28,646 nucleotides of DNA from JALHNF01 sp039809305 (GCA_039809305.1 JBDHUT010000002.1:1-28646), one strand, 5' to 3'. Positions 1-7,636 are shown, counted from the first letter of the stretch. Made by a program: numbers and translations. The notes: generated by a model from the letters alone, not told the origin.

Positions 1-735
1 AGGAAGTTAAGCGTGCAACAAATGCAATTCTTACCTTTAGTAGTTAATGGCGCATATTCGCTTTCTGCAGATGCAAAGAGGGACCTTGCATTACTTCAGG
101 GAGACTTAGGGTTCCCTTTATCGTTTTTAGGTGAAGGTCCTGGTAATTCACATAGAATGAATATTCCATCAGGAACCATATTGTCGCGAAAGTTTAAAAC
201 TACTGAATATAATGCATCTGTATACTATGACTTCGCGACCGCTCCTCATCCTGGAACTGCTGATGGTATATTAGCTGCATCGGTGTCGAAATGTCCTGGT
301 GATTTTACTTCACCTGAAGTACTTAATAATTGCCGGTCTATTAATTCTACTCAGGCCGGAGTAGGTTTTATCTTCGGGGTTGTTCCGGGTAATCAGTTTG
401 TTTGTAATCTTGATGAAAACGCAACCTATTATCTTAATGTAACCTCTGGTTTTAGTGGATCTGGCACAGGTTCTAATGTTCCACATATCGGTAGAGTTGG
501 TATGGATGGACCATATTTAGAAACTCAGACTGTTGATGCACTAATTCGACCTTCACCAAACCATGCATTTGATAAAGTGGTTGTTAAAAATAGAAGTGCT
601 TGGTATTCAGAGATCCAACGCATTTCCTCTGAATGGAGTCAATCATTAAGGCGGTATGCTGGTTGTAGGCGAGGAGGAGGAACTGACGCTTCGTGTGGTG
701 GAGGGGTATTGCCAAATCCATACACCTTTAAGTGA
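1..735 (+). CDS. Probable extracellular/surface protein, 5'-truncated by window edge
   Basis: The frame is open from base 1, so the true start is probably outside the window; a GTG at 13 and an ATG at 22 are the only starts visible near the edge. The visible part is about 240 residues, rich in Gly, Ser, Asn and Thr. It contains the segments CPGDF, NNCRS, FVCNL and ATYYLNVTSGFSGSG and ends in a Gly/Cys-rich tail (CRRGGG, CGGG). Paired cysteines and the polar beta-type composition suggest a secreted or surface-exposed domain, but no family was recognised and no membrane segment is visible in this part. The gene ends in TGA, one of the few TGA stops here, and is followed by a shared terminator facing rplT. 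The exported location is inference. Confidence 0.6.
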   Translation, partial: RKLSVQQMQFLPLVVNGAYSLSADAKRDLALLQGDLGFPLSFLGEGPGNSHRMNIPSGTILSRKFKTTEYNASVYYDFATAPHPGTADGILAASVSKCPGDFTSPEVLNNCRSINSTQAGVGFIFGVVPGNQFVCNLDENATYYLNVTSGFSGSGTGSNVPHIGRVGMDGPYLETQTVDALIRPSPNHAFDKVVVKNRSAWYSEIQRISSEWSQSLRRYAGCRRGGGTDASCGGGVLPNPYTFK

Positions 736-780
736 TTCCTACTCTTTCAGCTTCTGTTAAAGGTAGTCTAGGTAAAAATT

Positions 781-812
781 AAAACCGCCCAATTGGGCGG
801 TTTTAATTTTTT
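781..812. terminator. Bidirectional intrinsic terminator
   Basis: A perfect 10-bp stem (AAAACCGCCC / GGGCGGTTTT) closes an AATT loop and is followed by a T-run on the plus strand and preceded by A residues that give a T-run on the minus strand. It lies between the convergent surface-protein gene and rplT, so it can stop transcription from both sides. Confidence 0.85.
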
Positions 813-823
813 ATTTGTTTTTC

Positions 824-1168
824 TTATTTTGTTTTGGCAACAATCTTTCTGAAAAGTTCTGGATGTTCTGTTGCGATTTCAGAAAGCATTTTTCGGTTGA
901 GAAGAATACCGGCCTTTTTTGCAGCACCAATAAAAGTACTGTATGTTGAGCCATTTTCTCGAAGCGCTGCATTAAGACGGACACTCCAAAGTCGACGAAA
1001 GTCATTCTTTTTGTCTTTTCGGTGTGCAAATGCGTATGCTCCTGCTTTTGTAAGAGCTACTTTTGCTTGACGCTCTTTAGTACTTCGGGCGTTTCGAAAA
1101 CCCTTTGCGGCCTTTAAGACTGAACGTCGTCGTTTTGCACTAATAGTTCCTTTTTTTACTCGTGGCAT
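824..1168 (-). CDS. rplT: 50S ribosomal protein L20
   Basis: The 114-residue basic protein begins MPRVKKGTISAKRRR and contains AKGFRNARSTKERQ and DFRRLWSVRLNAALRENG, the diagnostic L20 signature for binding 23S rRNA and early large-subunit assembly. The length is normal for the family. It is the last gene of the infC-rpmI-rplT operon, 20 nt after rpmI, and ends at the shared terminator. L20 is the classical translational repressor of this operon in other bacteria; no pseudoknot operator was worked out here. ATG start, no obvious Shine-Dalgarno. Confidence 0.97.
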   Translation of the reverse strand: MPRVKKGTISAKRRRSVLKAAKGFRNARSTKERQAKVALTKAGAYAFAHRKDKKNDFRRLWSVRLNAALRENGSTYSTFIGAAKKAGILLNRKMLSEIATEHPELFRKIVAKTK

Positions 1169-1188
1169 ATTTTTATATAAAGACTAAC

Positions 1189-1380
1189 TTATTTTACAAG
1201 TCCAGGCAAAAACTGACGCTTTTCTCGGGATGTCATAGGGAAGGCAACAGGTTTCTTGCCAGAAAGTTGTTTTGTACGTTTCTGTTTTGCGTTGTAGTGA
1301 TTAAAGCCTGGTGCTCGTCCAAGGATTTTACAAGTTTTTGTTACTTTTAGTCGTTTTCAATATGATTTGTTTGTTTTCAT
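1189..1380 (-). pseudogene. rpmI: 50S ribosomal protein L35 with in-frame TGA at codon 8
   Basis: Reading from the ATG at 1380 gives MKTNKSY, then TGA, then KRLKVTK and a full L35 body ending FLPGLVK and TAA. The 63-codon length and the MKTNKS-x-x-KRLKVT opening are those of L35, a small basic protein needed in the large subunit. It sits exactly where rpmI belongs, 9 nt after infC and 20 nt before rplT. No alternative ATG, GTG or TTG start exists after the TGA, so the gene cannot simply be shortened. Position 8 is usually a small residue such as Ser or Ala, so a TCA-to-TGA change is the simplest explanation. A cysteine also replaces the usual glycine in KT-G-K. The frame is otherwise intact, so this is either a real nonsense mutation, read-through/recoding, or a base-call error. 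Labelled pseudogene only because of the stop. Confidence 0.8.
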
Positions 1381-1389
1381 ATGGGTATC

Positions 1390-1911
1390 CTATTTTTTTC
1401 GTTCAATGGTAACCATGAATCCTCCTTTTGGAGTTTTTTTGATCGGCTCAGCTATTTTGTAATCTTCAGTTAAGAGTATAAGGATTCTTTCAAGACGCGC
1501 CTTAAGAAATGACTCTTCTAGATACTTTTCTCGACCTTTAAGATAAAGATCAAATTGTACCCTATGTCCTTCTTTTAGCCACTTTGAAGCTTGTTTAGCT
1601 TTTATTTCAAGATCATTATCTCCTGTACCTAACTTTACCTGAAGACTTTTTGTTTCTGTAACTTTAGCTTTAGCTTTTACTTCTTTGAGCTTTTTTGATA
1701 TGTCGTACTGGTATTTGCCGTAATCCATTATCTTTACGATAGGGGGAACTGCTCCAGGACTAACTTCAATAAGGTCTAGATGTAACTCTCGAGCGCGCCG
1801 AAGCGCATCTTCGATACTTAGAACTCCCAAGTTTCCACCTTGCGGATCAATGACACGCACTTCACGTGCACGTATCTGTTCATTAATTCTTGTTTTTTCT
1901 TTTTCTTTCAA
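1390..1911 (-). CDS. infC: Translation initiation factor IF-3
   Basis: The protein has the two IF-3 domains. The N-terminal part holds RINEQIRAREVRVIDPQG and LDLIEVSPGAVPPIVKIMDYGKY; the C-terminal part holds the DLEIKAKQASKWLKEGHRVQ region and ends GGFMVTIERKK. It binds the 30S subunit and monitors start-codon selection. No ATG exists in frame near the 5' end: the start used here is TTG at 1911 (173 aa), with ATT eight codons later as an alternative. Non-AUG starts are a known feature of infC and allow IF-3 autoregulation in E. coli. It is first in the infC-rpmI-rplT operon, behind the promoter at 1946-1974. Confidence 0.95.
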   Translation of the reverse strand: MKEKEKTRINEQIRAREVRVIDPQGGNLGVLSIEDALRRARELHLDLIEVSPGAVPPIVKIMDYGKYQYDISKKLKEVKAKAKVTETKSLQVKLGTGDNDLEIKAKQASKWLKEGHRVQFDLYLKGREKYLEESFLKARLERILILLTEDYKIAEPIKKTPKGGFMVTIERKK

Positions 1912-1945
1912 AGTGGTGAACGAAATAGGTTACTAAGTGATACGT

Positions 1946-1974
1946 ACTATACTCCGAAAAGTCTTTTTGGTCAA
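1946..1974 (-). promoter_or_regulatory. Promoter of infC-rpmI-rplT
   Basis: On the minus strand TTGACC (1974-1969) and TATAGT (1951-1946) are separated by 17 nt, close to the sigma-70 consensus. The expected start lies near 1939, leaving a leader of about 28 nt before the TTG start of infC. The region is shared with the divergent murC promoter. Confidence 0.7.
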
Positions 1975-1996
1975 TATATTCATATGGATATTTGCG

Positions 1997-2002
1997 TATA
2001 CA
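1997..2002 (+). promoter_or_regulatory. -10 box of murC, leaderless type
   Basis: TATACA ends 9 nt before the murC ATG and no Shine-Dalgarno intervenes, so transcription would begin within a few bases of the start codon. No good -35 is visible. Confidence 0.45.
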
Positions 2003-2011
2003 ATAAGAAGT

Positions 2012-3295
2012 ATGAAAAAAGGCAGAATACATTGTATTGGTATAGGTGGCATAGGGCTTTCTGCGCTTGCTCAGTATTTTAAACATGAGGGGTATGAAGT
2101 CTCGGGGACAGATCAGTCGGAATCAAAAATCACAACTCTTTTAGTCTTAAAAGGTGTTAGTGTTGCAACTGGACATCATCCAGAACTTATCACAAGTGAT
2201 ATTGAACAAGTTTACTATACGGCCGCTTTGCCTGACTCTGACCCAGAGCTTGTGCGTGCGCAACAATTGCGTATTCCAACATACACCTATGCACAAGGTC
2301 TCGGAATGATTTCAAAAAATAAAAAGACAATTGCGGTTGCTGGTTCGCATGGAAAGACAAGTACAACCGCAATGATCGCACATATTTTACGTGAAGGGAA
2401 AAAAGACCCAACTGTTATTGTGGGAAGTCTACTTGGAAAAGATGGCACAAATTTTATTTCTGGAACAAACGATTTGTTCGTTGTTGAGGCGTGTGAATAC
2501 AAAAAGTCTTTTTTAGAAATAGATCCGTGGATTGCGGTGGTAACAAATATAGACAATGACCACCTTGATTATTATGGCACTATTGAAAATCTTGTTGCGG
2601 CATTTAAAACATTTGTAGAAAAAGTTCCGAAAGATGGATACATTGTTGTCGATAGAACCCTTCCGTACATGGAAGCAATACTACAGTCGGTACAAGGAAC
2701 TGTAATTAATGTTTCGGAAAGATCGTATGACTTTAACCTGCTTGTACCCGGCGAGCATATGCAAAAAAACGCTCGATTAGGAGCGGTTGTTGCAGAGCTT
2801 ATTTCTATTTCATATGCTGATGCAAAAAAATATCTTGAAACTTTTGCTGGTACACGGCGACGCTCTCAGTACGTAGGCACTACTCATAAAGGCGCACTTA
2901 TATTTGACGACTACGGTCATCATCCCACAGAGATTAAGGTGACCTTAAAGGGGTTCAGGGAAAAATATAATGACAAGAAAATAATTGTTTTGTTTCAGCC
3001 GCATCTTTTTTCACGAACAAAAATTTTATTTAATGACTTCATAGAATCTTTTTATGATGTTGACACTGTGTATGTTGCACCTATTTACGCGGCACGTGAA
3101 GTAGATTCAGGTGATATATCTTCACAAATGCTTGTTTCAGCGATGCAACAAAAAGGAATAAAAGCATTTTTGTATTCAGATGAAGATTTTAAGGTACTCA
3201 CAAATCTTACTGATGACTCTATTCTCATAACCCTTGGTGCGGGAAGTATGAATAGTATTGGCGAATCTCTTGCGGAAAACAAAATGCAGGCTTAG
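2012..3295 (+). CDS. murC: UDP-N-acetylmuramate--L-alanine ligase
   Basis: Cytoplasmic Mur ligase that adds the first amino acid of the peptidoglycan stem peptide at the cost of ATP. The N-terminal Rossmann segment is IHCIGIGGIGLSALA (residues 6-20), typical of MurC rather than MurD/E/F. The ATP loop GSHGKTSTT is at 111-119, the central domain contains NIDNDHLDYYG, and the C-terminal domain carries FDDYGHHPTEI and FQPHLFSRT. The start chosen is the ATG at 2012 (427 aa); an upstream in-frame ATG at 1937 would add 25 hydrophobic residues before the Rossmann motif and is unlikely. It is divergent from infC. The C-terminal domain is a little short for the family but complete in motifs. Mpl is a less likely alternative. 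Confidence 0.93.
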   Translation: MKKGRIHCIGIGGIGLSALAQYFKHEGYEVSGTDQSESKITTLLVLKGVSVATGHHPELITSDIEQVYYTAALPDSDPELVRAQQLRIPTYTYAQGLGMISKNKKTIAVAGSHGKTSTTAMIAHILREGKKDPTVIVGSLLGKDGTNFISGTNDLFVVEACEYKKSFLEIDPWIAVVTNIDNDHLDYYGTIENLVAAFKTFVEKVPKDGYIVVDRTLPYMEAILQSVQGTVINVSERSYDFNLLVPGEHMQKNARLGAVVAELISISYADAKKYLETFAGTRRRSQYVGTTHKGALIFDDYGHHPTEIKVTLKGFREKYNDKKIIVLFQPHLFSRTKILFNDFIESFYDVDTVYVAPIYAAREVDSGDISSQMLVSAMQQKGIKAFLYSDEDFKVLTNLTDDSILITLGAGSMNSIGESLAENKMQA

Positions 3296-3298
3296 GTA

Positions 3299-3304
3299 TA
3301 TACT
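3299..3304 (+). promoter_or_regulatory. -10 box of the DUF2177 gene, leaderless type
   Basis: TATACT ends 8 nt before the ATG at 3313, immediately after the murC stop codon. No Shine-Dalgarno is present. Confidence 0.45.
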
Positions 3305-3312
3305 GTAGGTAT

Positions 3313-3705
3313 ATGCCACACTTCATTTCGCTTTTTGCATCAGCATTTGTATTGTTCGCAGCAATAGATGTTTTTTTTATTACCTACGTAGTGACACCAC
3401 TCTATCGCTCTAAGGTCCCTGAAATTTTAGCTGAAAAGTTTGCGATTGTGCCCGCACTTTTGTTTTACTTCATTTATATTTTTGGCATTGTTTATTTTGC
3501 AATTATGCCGGCTCTTAAAGATGGCTCATGGACAACCGCATTTATAAACGGAGCTATCTTAGGTGCTTTTGCTTATGCAACATTTACACTCACCAATATG
3601 GCAATTCTTAAAAACTGGCCTTTTGTAATAGTTGTCTCAGATATTTTGTGGGGGGCATTTCTTACTGGAACAGTATCTGCGCTTTTAGTGTGGTTTTTTA
3701 AATAA
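3313..3705 (+). CDS. DUF2177 family integral membrane protein
   Basis: A 130-residue protein with four hydrophobic segments, roughly residues 5-28, 45-68, 78-98 and 103-128. The family pattern is recognisable: an Asp in the first helix (AAIDVFFITYVV), LFYFIYIFGIVYFAIMPAL, GAILGAFAYATFTLTNMA and SDILWGAF. Function is unknown for DUF2177. It follows murC with its own -10 box, so membership of a murC operon is uncertain. The family call is from memory of the conserved pattern. Confidence 0.75.
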   Translation: MPHFISLFASAFVLFAAIDVFFITYVVTPLYRSKVPEILAEKFAIVPALLFYFIYIFGIVYFAIMPALKDGSWTTAFINGAILGAFAYATFTLTNMAILKNWPFVIVVSDILWGAFLTGTVSALLVWFFK

Positions 3706-3736
3706 AACACTTGTTTACCAAAAAAAACGACTAAGA

Positions 3737-3742
3737 TATACT
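3737..3742 (+). promoter_or_regulatory. -10 box of the 49-aa gene
   Basis: TATACT ends 6 nt before the ATG at 3749. TTTACC at 3714-3719 gives a 17-nt spacer to it. Confidence 0.5.
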
Positions 3743-3748
3743 TGAAGT

Positions 3749-3898
3749 ATGTTTGACCACCCAGTCTTTAAAATGTCTTTCTTCTTCCTTCTTATTATTG
3801 CGGCGACCATCTTTCTGCTTGGGGTTTCTGGATACTATGAACAAGATTCAGCTGTTGGACAGGAAAACGCAATGCAGAAATTTTTTAAGTTTAACTAA
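3749..3898 (+). CDS. Small single-pass membrane protein (49 aa)
   Basis: A 49-codon frame begins MFDHPVFKMS, has one hydrophobic helix at about residues 10-28 (FFFLLIIAATIFLLG) and ends in a short polar tail QKFFKFN. It is too short for most gene callers, but it has its own promoter-like boxes with the same -10-to-ATG spacing as its neighbours, which supports it being real. It precedes the rplJL promoter. Function unknown. Confidence 0.6.
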   Translation: MFDHPVFKMSFFFLLIIAATIFLLGVSGYYEQDSAVGQENAMQKFFKFN

Positions 3899-3944
3899 CA
3901 GAAAAGAGGTGCATATAAGCTTAATAGACGACTATTTATTTTTG

Positions 3945-3953
3945 TGCTATTGT
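3945..3953 (+). promoter_or_regulatory. Extended -10 promoter of rplJL
   Basis: TG-C-TATTGT forms an extended -10 box. Transcription would start near 3960, giving a leader of about 136 nt before rplJ that contains the L10-type structure. Confidence 0.5.
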
Positions 3954-3970
3954 AAAAGAGTAAATCCGTA

Positions 3971-4050
3971 GACAGTAGGCGACAATAAGTCCTACCGAGG
4001 AGTTGCAAGCAGGTGCAAACTTGTTGGCAATTCATCTCTACTTTAAAAAA
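3971..4050 (+). promoter_or_regulatory. Putative ribosomal protein L10 leader
   Basis: A long structured leader precedes rplJ. GTAGG (3975-3979) can pair with CCTAC (3991-3995). Downstream, GGAGTTGCAAG and AGGTGCAAAC followed by TTGGCAA resemble the kink-turn region through which L10/L12 binds its own mRNA in the known L10 leader family. Location and gene context fit autoregulation. The fold was judged by eye only. Confidence 0.5.
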
Positions 4051-4095
4051 GATTTACCGTACAAGTAATTGTGCGTTTGAACCTATTACAACATT

Positions 4096-4593
4096 ATGGC
4101 AATATCACGAGCAAAAAAAGGCGAACTCGTCTCGGGTATGACAACCATGGTGCGTGATGCGGGATCTGTTGTCTTTGTAAAATTTCAAGGTCTTAAAGTA
4201 AACGATGCAAACGAACTTCGTAAGAAGCTCCAAGCGGAGAATGTGGGACTTACGGTGACAAAGAAAACACTCTTGAAGCGCGCATTGGAAGCCAACAACG
4301 TTGCAGGTGAATTACCTGCACTTGATGGCGCCGTTGCTATTGCGTATGGGAAAGATTTACTTTCTCCAGCACGCGAAGTACATGCGTTTTACAAAACTCA
4401 CAAAGACGAGCTCTCTATAATCGGTGGTGTGTTTGAAGGAAAGTATATGAATGCAGCAGAAATGTCTGTGATCGCAACTATCCCTTCACGCGAGACACTC
4501 ATCGCTCAGATTCTTATGCTTATTCAGTCACCAATTCGTGGATTTGCGGTGGCGGTAAGTGAAATCGCAAAACAAAAAGAAACCACAAACTAA
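4096..4593 (+). CDS. rplJ: 50S ribosomal protein L10
   Basis: A 165-residue stalk-base protein. It has the N-terminal rRNA-binding domain (SRAKKGELVSGMTTMVRDAG, then KFQGLKVNDANELRKKL and TVTKKTLLKRAL) and a C-terminal helix that carries L7/L12 dimers. Together with L12 it forms the stalk that recruits translational GTPases. It is followed 29 nt later by rplL and preceded by a structured leader. The start lacks a Shine-Dalgarno (ACAACATT before ATG), as for most genes in this window. Confidence 0.96.
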   Translation: MAISRAKKGELVSGMTTMVRDAGSVVFVKFQGLKVNDANELRKKLQAENVGLTVTKKTLLKRALEANNVAGELPALDGAVAIAYGKDLLSPAREVHAFYKTHKDELSIIGGVFEGKYMNAAEMSVIATIPSRETLIAQILMLIQSPIRGFAVAVSEIAKQKETTN

Positions 4594-4622
4594 CTTAGTA
4601 AACAATTTTTAAAAAACAGAGT

Positions 4623-5018
4623 ATGGATGAAATGAAAAAAGAAGTACCTGCAAAATTTGCAGACTTGGTAAAGAACATCGAGACTATGTCAGTACTCGAT
4701 CTTCATGAATTAGTAAAAACACTTGAAAGCCACTTTGGCGTTTCTGCAGCAGCAGTTGCAGTGTCAGGTGGAGCAGCTGCTGGAGCTGGTGAAGCTACTG
4801 AAGCAAAAGACTCATACACCCTTCACCTTGTGTCAGCTGGAGATGCTAAGATTGGTGTGATGAAAGTAATCAAAGAAGCTCTCGGACTTGGTCTTAAGGA
4901 AGCGAAGGACATGGTAGATGGAGCGCCTGTTGATGTAAAAGCAGGACTCAAGAAGGCTGAAGCAGATGCTCTCAAAAAGCAAATTGAAGAAGCTGGTGGA
5001 AAGGTTGAACTTAAATAA
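4623..5018 (+). CDS. rplL: 50S ribosomal protein L7/L12
   Basis: A 131-residue acidic protein with the N-terminal dimerisation domain (LDLHELVKTLESHFGVS), an Ala/Gly-rich hinge at about residues 40-60 and the factor-binding C-terminal domain with KIGVMKVIKEALGLGLKEAK and DMVDGAP. It recruits and stimulates translational GTPases. The start chosen is ATG at 4623; ATG at 4632 is an alternative. It is the end of the rplJL unit, closed by a terminator. Confidence 0.97.
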   Translation: MDEMKKEVPAKFADLVKNIETMSVLDLHELVKTLESHFGVSAAAVAVSGGAAAGAGEATEAKDSYTLHLVSAGDAKIGVMKVIKEALGLGLKEAKDMVDGAPVDVKAGLKKAEADALKKQIEEAGGKVELK

Positions 5019-5037
5019 GTTTGATTCTTTTTTACAG

Positions 5038-5074
5038 ACAAAACCCATGCAGAAATGTATGGGTTTTGTTTTAT
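5038..5074 (+). terminator. Intrinsic terminator of rplJL
   Basis: ACAAAACCCAT (5038-5048) pairs perfectly with ATGGGTTTTGT (5059-5069), loop of 10 nt, followed by TTTTA. Confidence 0.85.
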
Positions 5075-5103
5075 GAGAATACACGTATTATGTACAAGGG
5101 ATT

Positions 5104-6042
5104 ATGTATAGAACTGAATTTCTCAATATATTTGCGCTTCTTGCTGCTTTTTGCGTAGCAATTGTCATTCCGTTCGACTTATTTCTATTTGCGTATGCGT
5201 TTTTAGGACCATTGCATTATTTAACGGAAATACGTTGGTTACATAGTAAGGATTACTTTCTTGCGGCACCTCTTTCTCGGTCATTATTTATTCTTAGTGT
5301 AAGTATCGGTATATTGGTCTTATCTTTTTTACCGCACACTGTTTCTGATCTTGCATTTATTGTATTTTTTCTTCTTGCAGTACTATTTGTATTTTTTAGA
5401 AATAAGTATGCATGGGGTGGTGCGATACTTACATTAGCTTTTTTAGGTTTGTACTTTAAAAATCCTTATTTTGTCTTACTAGGAATTCTGCTTCCAACAC
5501 TGGTACATGTGTATTTGTTTACTTTTGTATTTATGATTCAAGCTGCGCGTAGAAAAAAAGTTTTAGTGTATTGGGTGGCACCAATACTTCATGTAGTGTT
5601 GGGTATTTTATGCGTATGGAGTGGTTGGGTTATAGGTGCAGAAAGTAGTATATATGCAAGAAATGTTTTTCAAGATATGCGCTTTGGTTTTACTGAGACG
5701 TTTATACAAATAGCAAACAGTTTCACTTTAACTATTTCAAATATTCAAGATCTTTTTAATTCTTCGCAAGGACTTGCGATTAGTCGACTCTTTGCATTTG
5801 CTTATACGTACCACTATCTTAATTGGTTTGTGAAAACGGGCGTGATTGGGTGGTCGCTTATGTCTAAAAAAGTAGCGGTTATAATTGTAGCACTGTGGAT
5901 TGGTTCCCTCGGGTTGTATGTCTACGACTATATTATCGGCATATCTGTACTACTTTTCTTAAGTGTCCTTCATGTTATTTTAGAATTTCCTTTAAATGTA
6001 AGGTCAATTGTTGGTATTTTCATCAAATCAGGCAAAGCCTAA
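5104..6042 (+). CDS. Polytopic membrane protein with conserved-looking histidines
   Basis: A 312-residue protein with about eight to nine hydrophobic segments across its length. Histidines recur at membrane interfaces in motif-like settings: GPLHYLTEIRWLH (residues 35-47), LVHVYLF, ILHVVLG, TYHYLNWFVKTG and LHVILEFPLN. Such a spread resembles an integral membrane enzyme with histidine-bound metal, for example the Brp/Blh-like carotenoid oxygenase type, but I could not assign a family and the comparison is weak. A TATTAT box lies 12 nt upstream of the ATG. It stands between the rplJL terminator and the next gene, so it is probably monocistronic. Confidence 0.7.
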   Translation: MYRTEFLNIFALLAAFCVAIVIPFDLFLFAYAFLGPLHYLTEIRWLHSKDYFLAAPLSRSLFILSVSIGILVLSFLPHTVSDLAFIVFFLLAVLFVFFRNKYAWGGAILTLAFLGLYFKNPYFVLLGILLPTLVHVYLFTFVFMIQAARRKKVLVYWVAPILHVVLGILCVWSGWVIGAESSIYARNVFQDMRFGFTETFIQIANSFTLTISNIQDLFNSSQGLAISRLFAFAYTYHYLNWFVKTGVIGWSLMSKKVAVIIVALWIGSLGLYVYDYIIGISVLLFLSVLHVILEFPLNVRSIVGIFIKSGKA

Positions 6043-6068
6043 CTATTTTTCCTTAAAGAGCAATCTGT

Positions 6069-6074
6069 TATACT
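6069..6074 (+). promoter_or_regulatory. -10 box of the 6083 gene, leaderless type
   Basis: TATACT ends 8 nt before the ATG at 6083; no Shine-Dalgarno lies between. Confidence 0.45.
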
Positions 6075-6082
6075 GCCTCCAT

Positions 6083-6715
6083 ATGGATATTTTAGGAAAA
6101 CTATTTGGGAGTATTTTGCGAGTAAAATTGCTACGAACTTTTTTGTTCAATCCAGGTACTGCGTACGATGCTGATACACTTGCAAAACGAACACAGTCAA
6201 AACTTGCTGACGTGAAAAAAGAACTGACTCTTCTTATGAAGATTGCTTTTGTAAAAGAGAAGGTCTACGTAAAAGAATTTGAAAAAAAAGTGAGGAAAGG
6301 AAAGAAAATGGTCAATGAATATGCAAAGAAGAAAGTTGTTGGATTTACTATGAATCCGGTATTTGAATATGGTGAGACCTTGAAAAAGGTTCTTCTAGAC
6401 TTTCAGTTTTTAGATCGTAATGCAATTGCTGATCGTTTTAAAAAATCAGGACGTGTGAAATTTTTCGCTGTATCAGGAGTGTTCCTTAATAACCCTGAAA
6501 GTCGTGTAGATATTTTAATTGTTGGAGATGCACTCAACAGGTCACTTGTTGAAAGTGAGGTACGGAAACTTGAAGCTGAAATAGGGAAGGATCTAGTGTA
6601 TGCATTGTTTGAGACTCAGGATTTCCTATACCGAGTTCAGATGTACGACAAATTTATTCGAGATATTTTAGACTTCAAACACGAGCGATTAATAGAAAAA
6701 ATGACTGTTCGCTAA
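6083..6715 (+). CDS. Winged-helix protein with nucleotidyltransferase-like domain
   Basis: A 210-residue soluble protein. Residues 1-65 look like a winged helix-turn-helix (KLFGSILRVKLLRTFLFNPG, then AKRTQSKLADVKKELTLLMKIAFV). Residues from about 120 resemble a minimal nucleotidyltransferase fold (VKFFAVSGVFLNNPESRVDILIVGD, with an acidic Asp in RVDIL). This layout is seen in uncharacterised CPR transcriptional-regulator-like proteins. The start is the ATG at 6083; a reading frame opening at 6008 overlaps the previous gene and would add an unlikely N-terminus. It could be a regulator or the antitoxin-like half of a nucleotidyltransferase pair; no partner gene is adjacent. Confidence 0.65.
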   Translation: MDILGKLFGSILRVKLLRTFLFNPGTAYDADTLAKRTQSKLADVKKELTLLMKIAFVKEKVYVKEFEKKVRKGKKMVNEYAKKKVVGFTMNPVFEYGETLKKVLLDFQFLDRNAIADRFKKSGRVKFFAVSGVFLNNPESRVDILIVGDALNRSLVESEVRKLEAEIGKDLVYALFETQDFLYRVQMYDKFIRDILDFKHERLIEKMTVR

Positions 6716-6798
6716 GCTGGGGATGGAACCCTATGTTCTCTCATATAAAGAGATATACTATATATAAGCCTGAATAAGGCATATATATCTTTAATTTT

Positions 6799-7488
6799 AT
6801 GAACTCAGAAACAGAATTTGTTCTCGCGCTCAAGGACTCTTTCTACAGTGTGTTTGAAAGTGTTATTTTTTACACTCCAAACGTTATTGTAGCTGCAATT
6901 TTGTTTATTGTTGGTTGGTTTCTTGCCTCATGGATTGGTAAAATTGTAACTTCAATTATTAGCTCACTGAAAGTAGACGATGCACTTGGGGCAACAGGAC
7001 TTCGTGATTTAGCTAATCGCGCAGGCTTTGGTTTAAATATTGGTAAGGTTATTGGTGTCTTTGTAAAGTGGATTCTTATTATTATTGTCGCAACAGTTGC
7101 GTTCGACATGATTGGTCTTTCTCAGATTAATGAATCGTTAGCTCAGATTCTCAGTTACATTCCAAATGTTATTGTCGCTGCAGTTGTTCTCATGATCACT
7201 GCGCTCGTTGCGGAATTCGTAGAAAAAATTTCATCAGGATCTGCAAAGGCAGCTGGGGTTAAAAAAGCAGGACTCTTTGGTGTGGCGGCGCGCTGGTTCG
7301 TGTGGATTGTTGGTATTACAACAGCACTCTCTCAACTACAGGTCGCGGATGTTTTAGTAGCTCTTTTCCAGAGTGTACTTACTGGTCTTGTTGCAGCTGT
7401 CGCAATTGCTCTCGGTGTTTCTTTTGGACTTGGTGGAAAAGATGCAGCAGCAAAGTATATTGCTAAGTTAGAAAAAGACATGGAATAA
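6799..7488 (+). CDS. Conserved TM-helix (mechanosensitive-channel-like) membrane protein
   Basis: A 229-residue protein containing two copies of the amphipathic 'conserved TM helix' pattern: YTPNVIVAAILFIVGWFLASWIGKIV (residues 25-50) and YIPNVIVAAVVLMITALVAEFVEKI (residues 113-137). A further hydrophobic hairpin follows, and the end is LGVSFGLGGKDAAAKY, typical of MscS-related TM proteins lacking the cytoplasmic beta domain. A likely role is a membrane pore or a response to membrane tension, inferred from the family. It is followed by a strong terminator. Confidence 0.75.
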   Translation: MNSETEFVLALKDSFYSVFESVIFYTPNVIVAAILFIVGWFLASWIGKIVTSIISSLKVDDALGATGLRDLANRAGFGLNIGKVIGVFVKWILIIIVATVAFDMIGLSQINESLAQILSYIPNVIVAAVVLMITALVAEFVEKISSGSAKAAGVKKAGLFGVAARWFVWIVGITTALSQLQVADVLVALFQSVLTGLVAAVAIALGVSFGLGGKDAAAKYIAKLEKDME

Positions 7489-7517
7489 AGGAGGGGTGAC
7501 CTTTCTTTTTATCAGCG

Positions 7518-7552
7518 CAAAAAGCTCTTATAATTAAGAGCTTTTTGTTATT
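7518..7552 (+). terminator. Intrinsic terminator before the rRNA unit
   Basis: A perfect 13-bp stem, CAAAAAGCTCTTA / TAAGAGCTTTTTG, closes a TAAT loop and ends in a T-rich stretch. It isolates the rRNA unit from upstream transcription. Confidence 0.85.
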
Positions 7553-7608
7553 CTGAAATTAAGGTTTGTTCGTCAGAAATAACAACCTACTTAAGGGTAT
7601 AAATCCTA

Positions 7609-7636
7609 TTGACAGCTCTTTTTGATCGTGTATACT
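7609..7636 (+). promoter_or_regulatory. Promoter upstream of the 23S unit
   Basis: TTGACA (7609-7614) and TATACT (7631-7636) with a 16-nt spacer. The start would be near 7643. It leads into a short ORF and a terminator-like hairpin before 23S. Confidence 0.7.
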
